From Atkinsonella hypoxylon (lineage: Eukaryota; Ascomycota; Sordariomycetes; Hypocreales; Clavicipitaceae): a DNA stretch of 64,000 nucleotides. Below are positions 46,972 to 56,529 of this stretch, piece by piece; position 1 is the stretch's first letter, and each line of letters begins with the position of its first letter. A model generated the notes under the pieces. The model saw only the letters and a program-made list of their open reading frames with translations, ran no database searches and was not told where the DNA came from. The stretch lies in assembly GCA_000729835.1 (NCBI GenBank), contig JFHB01000022.1:62001-126000 (forward strand). The letters are read 5' to 3'. The position numbers were made by a program, and so were the translations under genes.

Positions 46972-48182
46972 TCACACAGCCCTCCAGGATTGCTGCCGTC
47001 GGATTCTCTTCACCTTCGCCAAATCAAACACATCGTTCCACGGTGCGGGAATCCTGCCAGAAAAATCAACTGTTTTTGGCTCCTCAGCCAATTCAGGAGG
47101 CCCGCTCGTGACTCCCGAATTGCAGCTCTGCTGGATCCTTCTACAGTATCCCTCCCACGTCTTGCAGTTGGCATTTCCGCTTGGCGGTGCGGTGTCCCAG
47201 CAAGTCTGGCCCTGAGCCCAGCAGTCTTTCACCGAAAACCAACAGCTCTCCACGTCCGAGATCTTGGGTACAGGCCTTGCACACCAGTTTGCGTTTTTTA
47301 ACACGCAGTTTCCTGGAACGGCACCCTCAATCCTGCTCACACCTGTCCTCCCCAAGACCTGTCCCGTGGGAATGAACACTACAGGGCCAGGTGTCTGATA
47401 CTCGGAGACATGCTTCTGGTACAGATTGTATGTGACACCCGCATCGTTCTGAGATACATGGCCTGGAATGCTAACGCTCTTGCCTTCTGGGATGTTGAGC
47501 GCTCCCTCTGGGCCTTGCTCGACAAATACTTGCGCACAGCCAGCGTAAAATTGCGGATCTCCATGGACAGCATTGTGCAAGGCGAGGATTTCTGGACGCG
47601 CCAGGTAATAGCCCTTTGTTAAGCCTGTTGGTAGTTTCACCGAGAGAAGGCCATTCTTCTCAATCAGTGTGTCAACGCACCACTTGCTCGTCTTATTGTT
47701 GTATCCGTCTTCCCATATTTTGAACCATCCCGGTCCCGACGCTGCATCTCCGGCTTGAAAACTTTCTACCTTCTTCAAATACACGGCGCAAGGGCCCTTG
47801 TGTGACTTGGCGATAACGCCTTGTCCCCTCTTATCAGGGTGCCAGCGCAGTTCGAACGTCAATGTTGCTCTATGTGGTGCCGAGCATGTGAAGGCAACTG
47901 GCTTGTTGCCATCTCTCCCTAGAAGCATAAGTTAGAAAAGGCATCTCCTCATCCGGAGAAATGATCGACTATGGTATAGGTCGCATCTGGACGGTTCTTC
48001 ATTCACTTACCGCAAGCCATGTCGTTCCCCGTAATGGGATATATCGGGCTAGTAGCCGTAGATGGGTCCCGCGGCATTCGCACACAAGTCCCATCTCCCT
48101 GGTCTTTGCCATTGATAAACAGAGTAGTAAAGAGCGTATGAGCACTCACAGTGCACGAAAAGAAAAGTAAGCCCAAATTCAT
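46972..48182 (-). CDS. Secreted AA9-family lytic polysaccharide monooxygenase with C-terminal Cys-rich module
   Basis: Copper enzyme that oxidatively cleaves cellulose or related glucans outside the cell. Exons are 48182-48011 and 47918-46972 (372 aa). A signal peptide ends in VSA and the mature protein starts with His (HTLFTTLFING), the first ligand of the copper histidine brace. The second His lies in ILALHNAVHG, followed by PQFYAGCAQ, which contains the conserved Gln and the axial Tyr. After the catalytic domain (to about residue 235) comes a Cys-rich segment (NCVLKNANWCARP, ESCWFSVKDCW, YCRRIQQSCNSG) resembling the X282-type C-terminal module of some AA9 proteins, instead of a CBM1. A TATA-like element lies about 130 bp upstream of the ATG. 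Confidence 0.9.
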
Positions 48183-49055
48183 AGTTTCGGACTACAAGAT
48201 GCAGAGCCAGCCGCAACTTGCACATAAAATGCACAGAAATAGGAATGAATTACCAAGACAAGTGACCTTACATCCTACAAATTCTCGTCGGGATGCATCA
48301 CCATAGCGTGTTATATAAACCCCGGCATTTCCATGCCCGGCAAAAGTCCCGAGCCCATAACCGCCCGCCGAATTATAAAAAGCATCCTCTATTAAAAGAA
48401 CATACATTTTAAGCACAGCAGGACGAAAAGGAAGGCGCCAGGGAATCCGGCTTGTTACAGAACATGTGCCGGCCGTGGGCTGTCAACCAATGAATAAGCG
48501 CTGCCGAGGAGACCCCATTGGTGGCTAAGCCAAGCTTGGTCTGCAAGCAGGGTTCTGTGCCGCTGATCTTTCTGCTCGGGAACATGAGATGGTCGGTGTA
48601 ATGGCGCTACTTGCAGCATGATAAGTAATTGTTATAGGTAACTTTTGCTTATGCAGCATGCCTTATTGCTTCGTGGGCGTTGCTTTGCTAGCTCTGTATT
48701 TGACTTCTTTCATAACAGAGGCGCGAGATCTGATATGAGTTCCGCACTATTGTTGGAGAGTGGATTTTTTTTTTCTTCTCTTTCGACAACGAACAGAGGA
48801 TTTATGCAACAGATATCAATGTTAGAGCTAGAGCGAGCATGCAGGCCATGAGTGGAGATTGAATATAATCCGCAACACCGGAAGCTCTCTCTCTACACAA
48901 AACACCCCTTCACCTCCCTGCTATCTATCGCACCTCTCACACTTTGATCCTTACTATTTTCCAAGCCAGCATACATCCCGTCTATCCCCTCACCATTTTC
49001 TCCAGTATGATACATGTATGGTACATCTTTGTTGACCGCGTTCGGCGCAAGGATT
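48183..49055. other. Spacer upstream of LPMO
   Basis: LPMO promoter (TATATAA element at 48311-48319 when read on the minus strand) and the 3' flank of HSP10. No supported gene. Confidence 0.5.
48311..48319 (-). promoter_or_regulatory. TATA box of the LPMO gene
   Basis: Read on the minus strand this is TTTATATAA, about 130 bp upstream of the LPMO start codon at 48182. Confidence 0.45.
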
Positions 49056-49706
49056 TTACTCGTTGATCTTGGCCAAGATTCTGCGAAAGGAATGGCATGG
49101 TTAATATACATTGCAGCAACTGAACAACTCGCAAGTACTTACTCGCTGTCCCGGAACAGCTGGTACTCCTCCTCACCAGCCTTGACGGGTGAACCGCCAT
49201 ACTACACAATTCATGTCAGCACCTACGTCCATCGTACCTAGAAATGGGCTTGTGGTCTACCGGTTGACCTTAAGACTGTGTGCAGCTTTCGGGGGAAGAA
49301 CCTACCGAAGGGATCAAAACACGGTCACCGACGGCAACGCCCATGGGCAATCTGTTTCCTTTCTTATCCAGTGCACCAGGTCCCACAGCGAGGACCTTTC
49401 CCTCGTTCAGCTTCTCGACGCTTGATTCGGGCAGGAAGATACCGCTGGCGGTCTTGGCCTCAGCCTTGATGCGCTGGACGAGGACGCGGTCCAGAAGAGG
49501 AGCGAGAGAGCGGATGGATCGAATAGAAGTGGCCTGTTTTGAGAAGTCAGCTTGCACCGATAAGTCGCGGCTTTAATTGATGCTGTCTTCTGCAAGTGCT
49601 AGACCCTCCAGCAAGACTGAGCTTGAAGCTTCGCCCATGAGACTTGCGGGATCGTGAGGGCGGGCATATCGTGCAGGGAAGAGGTTGACGTTACTGGGCC
49701 TACCAT
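49056..49706 (-). CDS. HSP10: Mitochondrial 10-kDa heat shock protein (Hsp10, chaperonin co-factor)
   Basis: Co-chaperonin that caps Hsp60 in the mitochondrial matrix. Exons: 49706-49704, 49533-49306, 49201-49143 and 49080-49056 (104 aa, the standard size). The first coding exon consists of the ATG alone, directly followed by a 170-bp intron (GTAGGC donor, AACAG acceptor), giving MATSIRSIRSLAPLLDRVLV. Typical parts: KTASGIFLPESSVEKLNEGKV, AVGPGA, GDRVLIPSYGGSPV and FRDSEILAKINE. The usual Gln of IPQYGG is Ser here. Without splicing, an ATG at 49557 would give a protein starting MQADFSKQATS, which does not match the family. A phased set of heat-shock-type TTC/GAA units lies about 120 bp upstream. 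Confidence 0.93.
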
Positions 49707-50335
49707 TGTGATTAGAATAAAATGATGCTAGCAAAAAGAGATTGCGCCGAGTCTATGACAGAAATGCAATTGAAGATTGTGAAAGGGGTTTGGGGATGGA
49801 TGGGTTGTTGCGAAATCCAGGTGGAGCTTCGGTTCCAACAGCTTCGAGAAGGTCAGCAATTTTTTTTTCCCCCATGTCGAACGACAATCCGGCTCCTGAT
49901 TTTTCCCGGCTCCGGAGGTCCCGCCATGCCTCGGCCTTGGACCAGAACTACGGACAACATTGACTTTTTGCTGTGCCATGTCATAAACACTTTCTAATTA
50001 AGGCAAGAATCACATCATCAATCTCGACATATAATTTCTTTTGAAATTCGTCAGAGTCAGTTCATGAGGCATTCTGTTTGATGTGGCTCGTTTTGAGAGA
50101 AGTGATGTGTGACGAAGCGTCTAGCATATACTCCGTATTCCATGTTTCTTTTCTTTTCTTTTCTTTTCGAGTTTCAGACCTACCAATCCTTGAGGACTGT
50201 TTTGACTCTCAACTTGTTAAAATTAAACGAGTAATTGCATTAAGCCGTGCAGCCTTAATGGCGCTCCTCATCTCACCCGTGCTTATGACATACAGGCAAG
50301 TTCCCTATTTCCACACTTGATTCATGGTCTTCCTG
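49707..50335. promoter_or_regulatory. Promoter region of HSP10
   Basis: Contains the phased TTC/GAA element at 49827-49851. The rest is the 3' flank of the damaged UstYa-like gene. A TTTTCTTTTCTTTTC pyrimidine repeat lies near 50149-50168. No supported gene. Confidence 0.4.
49827..49851 (-). promoter_or_regulatory. Candidate heat shock element of HSP10
   Basis: On the plus strand TTC units start at 49828, 49833 and 49843 and a GAA unit at 49848, all on a 5-bp grid with one position empty. This fits the nTTCn/nGAAn spacing of Hsf1 sites and lies 122-145 bp upstream of the start codon. Confidence 0.45.
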
Positions 50336-51070
50336 TCATACAGGCAACGCGGAAAGATTCAGACGACCAGATACAACTGTTCCCAACTCAGGATGCTTTA
50401 GTCGCCCCATGGTTAGAGGGGCCTGCATTATAGCCCAGTCGCGAACCGCATCGAAATCTCGACATATGTGTTTATTAGTCCACAAAGCCCATGGTTCACG
50501 CCAACCGGCTGCCCAGCGTTGAGGGATCAAGCTCAAATCAGCATGGCACTGGAACGAGAGGCGAATTGAGTCGATGCAGTGCGCTATTGGAATTTAGCTG
50601 ACTGCGAAGGCCCAAGCTGTATGCCAGAGTGAGATAGAGAGAGGAACATACGAACGTGAAACTCTTGTGGAACCTGCTGGTCTTGCACTTCATCTTCAGA
50701 AGGATACAAATGATTTACAATATGGTCTTCTTCATCAAGTAATTGAGGCAAGGGAGCTGATGGAAGACGTCCATGCCGAAGAAATACGTAGGTCCATCTT
50801 TGAAATTGACTGACGATTGATTTATTTCTTGAACTTTTGCTTCGGATACCTCGAGCCATCCCATTACTTCCTCAGTTAAGTTTCATATCTCATATCGCTT
50901 CAGAACGCAGTGATCTCAGACTTAACACTCGATCCCATGCTATTTTTTTTCCATGCAGCGTCCGCGACCTCACGGTCAAGCGCAGTGAATGGAGATTTCT
51001 TCCCTAATGGCAACCTGTACGCTGTGTATTTCTCTGCAAAAGGTGCACCATCCGGCTCTTGAAAGCACAT
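50336..51070 (-). pseudogene. UstYa-like oxidase (DUF3328), frameshifted copy A
   Basis: DUF3328/UstYa-family proteins are membrane-anchored oxidases that act in cyclisation or other oxidation of fungal secondary-metabolite peptides. Here the parts lie in order on the minus strand but not in one frame. A segment with SPFTALDREVADAAW (from 51070) is followed by a plausible intron and GMDVFHQLPCLNYL, where the first HxxHC site has lost its second His (HQLPC). That frame meets a stop at 50717-50715. The continuation (NHLYPSEDEVQDQQ) is in another frame, then after an intron reads HVPHCIDSIR, an intact second HxxHC site, and CRDFDAVRDWA. The frameshift lies between about 50757 and 50717. The N-terminal membrane helix is not found. 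Confidence 0.75.
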
Positions 51071-51291
51071 TAGCGTCTTTCATCTCTATCAAGTCTTCTC
51101 GCAGTATCATTGGTCCAATACATTGGCGCGACTGCAATGCGACCACAGAGTGAGAGAAATAGTTTTGAGGACAATTTTATAAATTTTCTATCAGTTGTGC
51201 TTACATGTATGATTACTGAGGATGAGGCAGTTCACCGATGACTGGGCACACCCCAACAATTGCACAACTATATCCGCAGCCTGTTTACTAT

Positions 51292-51951
51292 TCACATTTC
51301 ATCAAAGTTTGGCAGCCCCATATCATCCAAGAGCAGTCTCCAATCCTTACATTCATGCGCGATTCCTTCGCCATTTGTAACTTGATAGCCTTCGGTCATG
51401 GGCTCTAATATCATGTCCGCGGCACACAGAATATTCAAAAAGATATGATCAGTTCATTTTATTCGATCGCGACGAACTCAATTGAAGAGCTGAAATTGTC
51501 TGGAGAAGTCGAAGCAGTGCTCCAAGTGATCGTTGAGAACAGGCTTCAGCTTTGAAGGCCGTCTTTTGCTGTGTCCATGGGGCTTGGGTGGTTCTCGACT
51601 GTCTGTTTGCGTCAACATTTCAGCAATCTATTGTCGAATTGCAATCAGGCAATGCATGTTGTGGAAGACATCAATGCCTCTGAGGAATGGGCGGCCAGTC
51701 TCGTCCCTCCATTTCGAGTTCCACCACTCGTGCCGTACCATGCCGTCCCAGAACTCGCTTGCCGCTGGGTCGTCGAAGTCTCGAAGCTCCGGATGTTCAT
51801 TAAACACATATTTCTGCTTGGGTAGGTCAATAGGCCACCGTGATATTGATCTTCTCCAGCGAAGATGAAATATAAAAGCCAAGCCAATGCAGATGCCGGT
51901 AAGCAAAGCTAACGCCCATGGCAGCTTTGACGTTGATGATCTAGTGTTCAT
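51292..51951 (-). pseudogene. UstYa-like oxidase (DUF3328), copy B with in-frame stop
   Basis: Same family as copy A, in tandem with it. The start at 51951 opens a short cytoplasmic tail, a membrane helix (LPWALALLTGICIGLAFIF) and a lumenal part with DVFHNMHCLIAIR, an intact first HxxHC site. Directly after comes an in-frame TAG (51630-51628). The same frame continues through a 30-residue linker to DHLEHCFDFSRQ, an intact second site, and then to a TGA. A further block with ILCAADMILEP and HECKDWRLL, ending at 51292, is again typical of the family. It would need an intron, but I see no GT donor or AG acceptor at the right places. Both catalytic sites are intact but the gene is interrupted. 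Confidence 0.8.
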
Positions 51952-52431
51952 GTTAGGCTCTATAAGTGACTCTTAAGCGCGGACAACAAAGTTTATCTGA
52001 AAGTGTCAAAAAAAAAAAAAAGGTTTCTTTCCTTGACTTGTTTTGCTGGGAACATGAGCTGCTCTAGTTGCTTGCTCTTCGGTCCGATTTCCGAGCGTCA
52101 AGCGCCCTTCTAGCTTCCCGTCCGAAAGTAGGTCGTTTAAGCAAGTAAAATTGAAAGTCACAAAATTTCCATAACCAACCCAGGTAGGTTGAACATCAAC
52201 GAGCAGTAGAATGGTTCCATTTTCTTCGTCGTATGTTGAGCTCATGATTCAAGCGATATACTTGGGAGTGGTAATTACCGCCTCGCTTCGTTTCCTTTGA
52301 CTCTTACACCGGCCCTCCGACGCCTCTGGCTCAGCATGTCTATCTTCCAGACCTTGAACTGAAACCCAAATTATTGCTGGTAAATATTTCATACAAAATG
52401 TCTGACAGTGTAACTGCGCAGCACCTTTGAG

Positions 52432-52931
52432 ACACGATCGTGCCCGAGAACAATGGAGCCGTGCTGGGAACCAATGTCACAAGCGGTTTTCACGTAAGGG
52501 AAGTTCCAGCCATGTTTCATCAGCTTTGTTTTCTGAGAGATATGCGAAAGGAATTCATTGGAGTGAAGCTTTCCAAACAATACGCACGAGAATTCATGAG
52601 CAAAAGAGGCCGTGACTCGCCTTACGACGACGTAGCCTACTGTTTCGACTACCTTCAACAGGCAAGTTTGCAGTACCAACAGTACAATTCGATAACTTTA
52701 CTTAACGTTTTTCTAATTTCTAAATTACTTGAACCTATCTAGAGTATTCTATGTCATGCTGACACCACTCTACATCCTGTTGCACAATTGACTCCTGAGC
52801 AGAAACAGATTAGAATTTTCCATATTGACTGCCGGCTGATCATCACGAGATTGAGGTCCATAGCGTTGAATTATGCAATTTACTACTCCAAAATTGGCGT
52901 AGCATCACCTGAACGTAATATGTGCTTCTAG
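52432..52931 (+). pseudogene. UstYa-like (DUF3328) copy C with degenerate catalytic sites
   Basis: Divergent from copy B. Exon 52432-52661 and exon 52743-52931 are joined across an intron with a GC donor (CAG/GCAAGT, the consensus for GC-AG introns) and TCTAG acceptor; the join gives CFDYLQQ-SILCHADTTLHP, strongly like the family. The first site reads FHQLCFLR, with the second His of HxxHC missing, and the second reads DVAYC instead of HxxHC, so the residues believed to be catalytic are lost. No ATG opens this frame. A possible upstream exon near 52296-52375 (YTGPPTP) could belong to it. It is either a pseudogene or a catalytically inactive relative; the lack of an N-terminus favours a pseudogene. 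Confidence 0.6.
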
Positions 52932-53704
52932 GATATCTTTACTGGGTACAACAACTCTTATCTTGAGCAAGGAATATGAATCATGTTGATAAAGATTCAG
53001 CTTTAAGAAGCCAGCAGTCGGAAATGATCATCAGCTAGTTGACGTTGGATACGGAAAAGCTGAACGGATCGTGAAGGTAGTAGTGATTTTGCTAGGTGTT
53101 GAGCGGCCGGACCGGACTAGAAAAGACCGGACCGTGGACCGGCTCTCGGGAGAGCGACTTGCCGGTTACGGTGAGACTGTCTGTGGTACCGGCAATAACA
53201 TTATACATATTATCAGCACACTGTCCAATTTGAGTCATTCGAACTCGAACTCGAAGTCAAATCTCCTAGCAAAGCGGTCTGGCGCAATGAAACCCAGACA
53301 GTGTTACAGTTGCCAAGTGTCAAGTCCAGGTTACTCAACTAACTTTCTGTAGATATCACCAAGGATGTTTTTGGTCCTACGACCGACATCACTAGTGCAC
53401 TAGTAGCGAGGTATAACTGCTTCAAATATGATTGATTACTAACTAGCTAGGGAAGGGAGGCCGCATTCCGTATATACACCCTTCATTACGTAGATGCCTT
53501 AGGCAGCATGATGCTGTGGGTCAAGGGCATTGATGAGGGGTAATGCCGTGTGCCCGTGCGAAGTGGAGCACCGCTGAGCGAGTGCGACCAATCAGCGGTC
53601 GAATTCTACACCGCCTCCAATGGAATCGCCGTGGTTCCAACACCAAGGATACGTACTAAACTAAAATCTCACACGCTTTGACACTTCGAGTGATCTAAGG
53701 AACG
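52932..53704. other. Spacer upstream of the acyltransferase
   Basis: Promoter side of the acyltransferase gene. It contains repeated GACCGGAC-type segments near 53108-53140. The plus ORF at 53071-53352 is Ser/Asn-rich but has no signal peptide or repeated KR-cleaved cores, so I do not call it a precursor peptide. Confidence 0.45.
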
Positions 53705-55189
53705 ATGTCCCTATTCCGGACCACTCGCATGAGATCGGCATTACGTCCAATGCCACGACGGGCTTACAAGCAAATTATCCCGAAGTTTCTTTTTGCGATT
53801 GCCCCTAGTTTCATTCGACGACTGAGGCGAGCAGACAATGAGCCATCTATAGATGAGAAGCAGCACTCGTCCCCTTGGCAAGATACTTCTTATTTAGACG
53901 GTCTTCGTGGCCTTGCAGCCTTCCTTGTATACGTGTCTCACTTTGTCCTACCTTTCAGCCGGGCCGTCTGGCTCGGAAGCATTCCAGGGAATGACAAAAC
54001 GTCGATCTTTGGTCTGCCCGTGGTCGGAATCCTCCACTCAGGCACGGTTGCTGTATATATTTTTTTCATCATTTCGGGCTATGTTCTATCGTTGAAAGCA
54101 TCTCGTGCTGTACATGATGGCGACCGGAGTGAAGTGCTACGAAGTTTGTCGACGGCTGCTCTGAGAAGAGGCATACGACTTTTCATGCCCTCTATTACGG
54201 TCAGCTTCATCATGTTGTTGCTCGTTTCAGGCGGCTTTTACACCGACAGAGCAGTAATCGCCTCGATGCCAGCTCATTGGCCACCGATAGGCCCTGTGAT
54301 CAAAGCCTCCTTCGTGGAACAGATCTGGGATTGGGCAACATTTGTTGCGGTCCGATTGACTAATCCATGGTATTGGGACAAGGATCTCTTTGCCCAACCG
54401 GATGGGAGCTACTACGGCGCACACTTATGGACTATACAGACAGAGTTCCACTGCTCCATGATAGTGTTCTTCATAATCATGGTGTTAAGTCGAGTTGCCA
54501 GACTTGGCGTGAGAGCGGCCATTTGCATCAGCATAATCGTGTTTTGCGCACTCTGGGGGCGATGGGATGTAGCGACATTTCTGACTGGCATGGCAATGGC
54601 CCATTGGGACACCCGTCCCCAGGAAGAAAATCTATGCTTAGGCTTGATTGAGCAAGGAGTCACCCGGAAGCAACTTTGGCGTCGGAAAAGACTCTTTTTG
54701 AGATGGACGGGTGCCATTGTGCGGGTTGCGATTCTCCTCGCAGGTCTATGGCTAGCATCCTTTCCTATAAGACATGGAAAACTCGCCAGGGGCTTCGGCA
54801 TCATGGGTACTTTGACGCAGAAGTCAGATCTATGGCATGCTCTGGGAGCAGCATCGATTGTGTGGTCAGTAGGACGCATTCGACTGGTCAACCTACTCCT
54901 CAGAACGTCTATAATGCAATATTTAGGTAGCATTTCATTTGCATTCTACCTAATACACGAACCGTTGTTGCAGGTGTTCGGATGGACTTATGCCGAAGAG
55001 ATGCGGAAACAGTTCATAAATGTTGGGGCTGCGAGTCTGGGATTCGACCAAGCGTTTTGCGGCCAACTTGGGCTTGGAACAGCCTTCCTATCCCTGAGTC
55101 CAGTTATTCTTGTGATATCCGATTATGTATGGCGCTTGATAGATATTCCTTCTATCCGCCTTGCCGCTTTGGTTGCGGACATTGTCTAG
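53705..55189 (+). CDS. Membrane acyltransferase, acyltransferase-3 family
   Basis: A 494-aa intronless multi-pass membrane protein of the acyltransferase-3 (OafA/NolL-like) family, which moves acyl groups such as acetyl onto sugars or secondary metabolites; the substrate is unknown. After a basic N-terminus come the family hallmarks: YLDGLRGLAAFLVYVSHF (the first helix with the conserved Arg and His), FFIISGYVLSL, RRGIRLFMPSITVSF and LWTIQTEFHCSMIVF. The second half has about six more helices, with GSISFAFYLIHEPLLQ, where the conserved LxHxP-type box is seen as LIHEPL. It lies between damaged UstYa-like genes and a sugar-type transporter, which suggests a metabolite locus. Its frame is intact, with no sign of decay. 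Confidence 0.85.
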   Translation: MSLFRTTRMRSALRPMPRRAYKQIIPKFLFAIAPSFIRRLRRADNEPSIDEKQHSSPWQDTSYLDGLRGLAAFLVYVSHFVLPFSRAVWLGSIPGNDKTSIFGLPVVGILHSGTVAVYIFFIISGYVLSLKASRAVHDGDRSEVLRSLSTAALRRGIRLFMPSITVSFIMLLLVSGGFYTDRAVIASMPAHWPPIGPVIKASFVEQIWDWATFVAVRLTNPWYWDKDLFAQPDGSYYGAHLWTIQTEFHCSMIVFFIIMVLSRVARLGVRAAICISIIVFCALWGRWDVATFLTGMAMAHWDTRPQEENLCLGLIEQGVTRKQLWRRKRLFLRWTGAIVRVAILLAGLWLASFPIRHGKLARGFGIMGTLTQKSDLWHALGAASIVWSVGRIRLVNLLLRTSIMQYLGSISFAFYLIHEPLLQVFGWTYAEEMRKQFINVGAASLGFDQAFCGQLGLGTAFLSLSPVILVISDYVWRLIDIPSIRLAALVADIV

Positions 55190-55761
55190 GCTCGAAAGTT
55201 ACACCTATGTGTTGCATCCCTCATAGACGTAGTTTCTCTTAAAAAAAATAAAAAATTAGATAGTTACTCTAGTCTTGTTATAGTTTGATGATTTGTAGCA
55301 TTTAGTGAAACAGCTTAGGACAGGGATCAGAAGAGAAATAAAAGAGGGGGGGAGGAGGGGCGATAAGAGTCTGAAATAGAACTTCTTTGACATAATTCCT
55401 TTTCTGAATGTCTGCTTAGTTTCACGTTCCTGGCTTTCGTGTTTTCAGATAGAGTGGAGAGCACATGAGATCGATTTACGAGTCGTTGTTCGTCACCCAG
55501 GACTCGCTGTTTCATCAAAGAGTCGCTTGCTCAGTGCGCAGATCCCTCTTCCTCACTTGTAGCTTTTTCTTTCTTTCCTCTTCTCTCCATTGTGGATCAG
55601 CGGTGTTCGAAAATGTTGATGATAAGGAAGTCGGTCCGTAATGTGTCACTTCGGTCCGAGTTGAGAAGCTCCCTTACCGCAGCCTTTCAACACATGTCCA
55701 AACTTTGAAACAATTTCAAGAGGAAGGCAATTGACAAGCTAGCGCATTCTCGTCATCAGCC
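55190..55761. other. Spacer, acyltransferase to small membrane protein
   Basis: No supported gene. A poly-A-rich 3' end follows the acyltransferase (near 55240-55255). Confidence 0.45.
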
Positions 55762-56034
55762 ATGAATATTATATCTATTACTATTATAGGGTATCAGATG
55801 AAAGAATACGAACAGGCAGCTGTTAATGATCCGGAAGATCAGAGCGGTGATGAATCAAGAATTTCGGTATCACCTCAAGACCACGGATGGGCGAGATGGA
55901 TTCCCGGTGGCAAGCATCGCACTTTTCTTCTAATTTCCTGGTGCTACTTCGGTCTCCTGCTCATAATATTGAGCTCAATCACGTTAGGGTGCTCTCTGTG
56001 GCTTACCTACTCGGCATCATACGAGCTTGATTAG
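55762..56034 (+). CDS. Small single-helix membrane protein, unknown function
   Basis: A 90-aa ORF. The N-terminal half is acidic and soluble; the second half is a single strong membrane helix (FLLISWCYFGLLLIILSSITLGCSLWL) before a short tail and stop. A start at the in-frame ATG at 55798 (MKEYEQAAVNDPED) is equally plausible. The layout, a short cytoplasmic tail followed by one helix, is that of an N-terminal exon of a UstYa-like protein, but the sequence downstream (to 56283, another ORF) shows no UstYa motif. It could be a fragment of a fourth decayed gene or an unrelated small protein. Confidence 0.35.
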   Translation: MNIISITIIGYQMKEYEQAAVNDPEDQSGDESRISVSPQDHGWARWIPGGKHRTFLLISWCYFGLLLIILSSITLGCSLWLTYSASYELD

Positions 56035-56529
56035 GCTCGCACTCTTCTAAAAAGTCTGGGTCAAGTATCACTCGATCCTGGCCACATGAACTATTGCTTA
56101 CATGATTACAAGAAGGAATGCGCAAATGCCCAAGAACGATTCTCTTACCGAGGTGATTCTTGCAAAATTTGGAGGGGGTACAAAAGGCTTGGGCTTAGCA
56201 GGAGAGTGCTCTATGCCCATTGGGTGAACGTGGGCTCAGAGAAGGTATTAAGATATGTTGCAAAACGATGCTACTTGCTGTAATGTTAGTAGTGCTTTTG
56301 TGAATTATCAGGCTCAAGCGTCACTTTGGATGGAATCGTGTCATCATTGAGGTAAACTAATACATCATGCATGCTTATTGGTCCGAGGCCTTGTCAAACT
56401 TCTTTCTCTAACAAAAGTCACTTCTCTTATCTAGTTTCGTTTTCTTCCAGAGTCCACCATCAAAAAAGGCAGCAGACAGTGAACATCATTCCAAGAAGGC
56501 TAGTAGTATAGACATAAGAAGAATAGAAC

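Noticed and set aside
52006..52245. Minus-strand ORF of 79 codons upstream of UstYa-like copy B
   Set aside because: It ends in a poly-Phe stretch from a T/A run, has no signal peptide or family motif, and cannot be joined to copy B in a sensible way.
53071..53352. Ser/Asn-rich ORF considered as a RiPP precursor
   Set aside because: No signal peptide and no repeated core flanked by KR sites; the repetition is low-complexity only.
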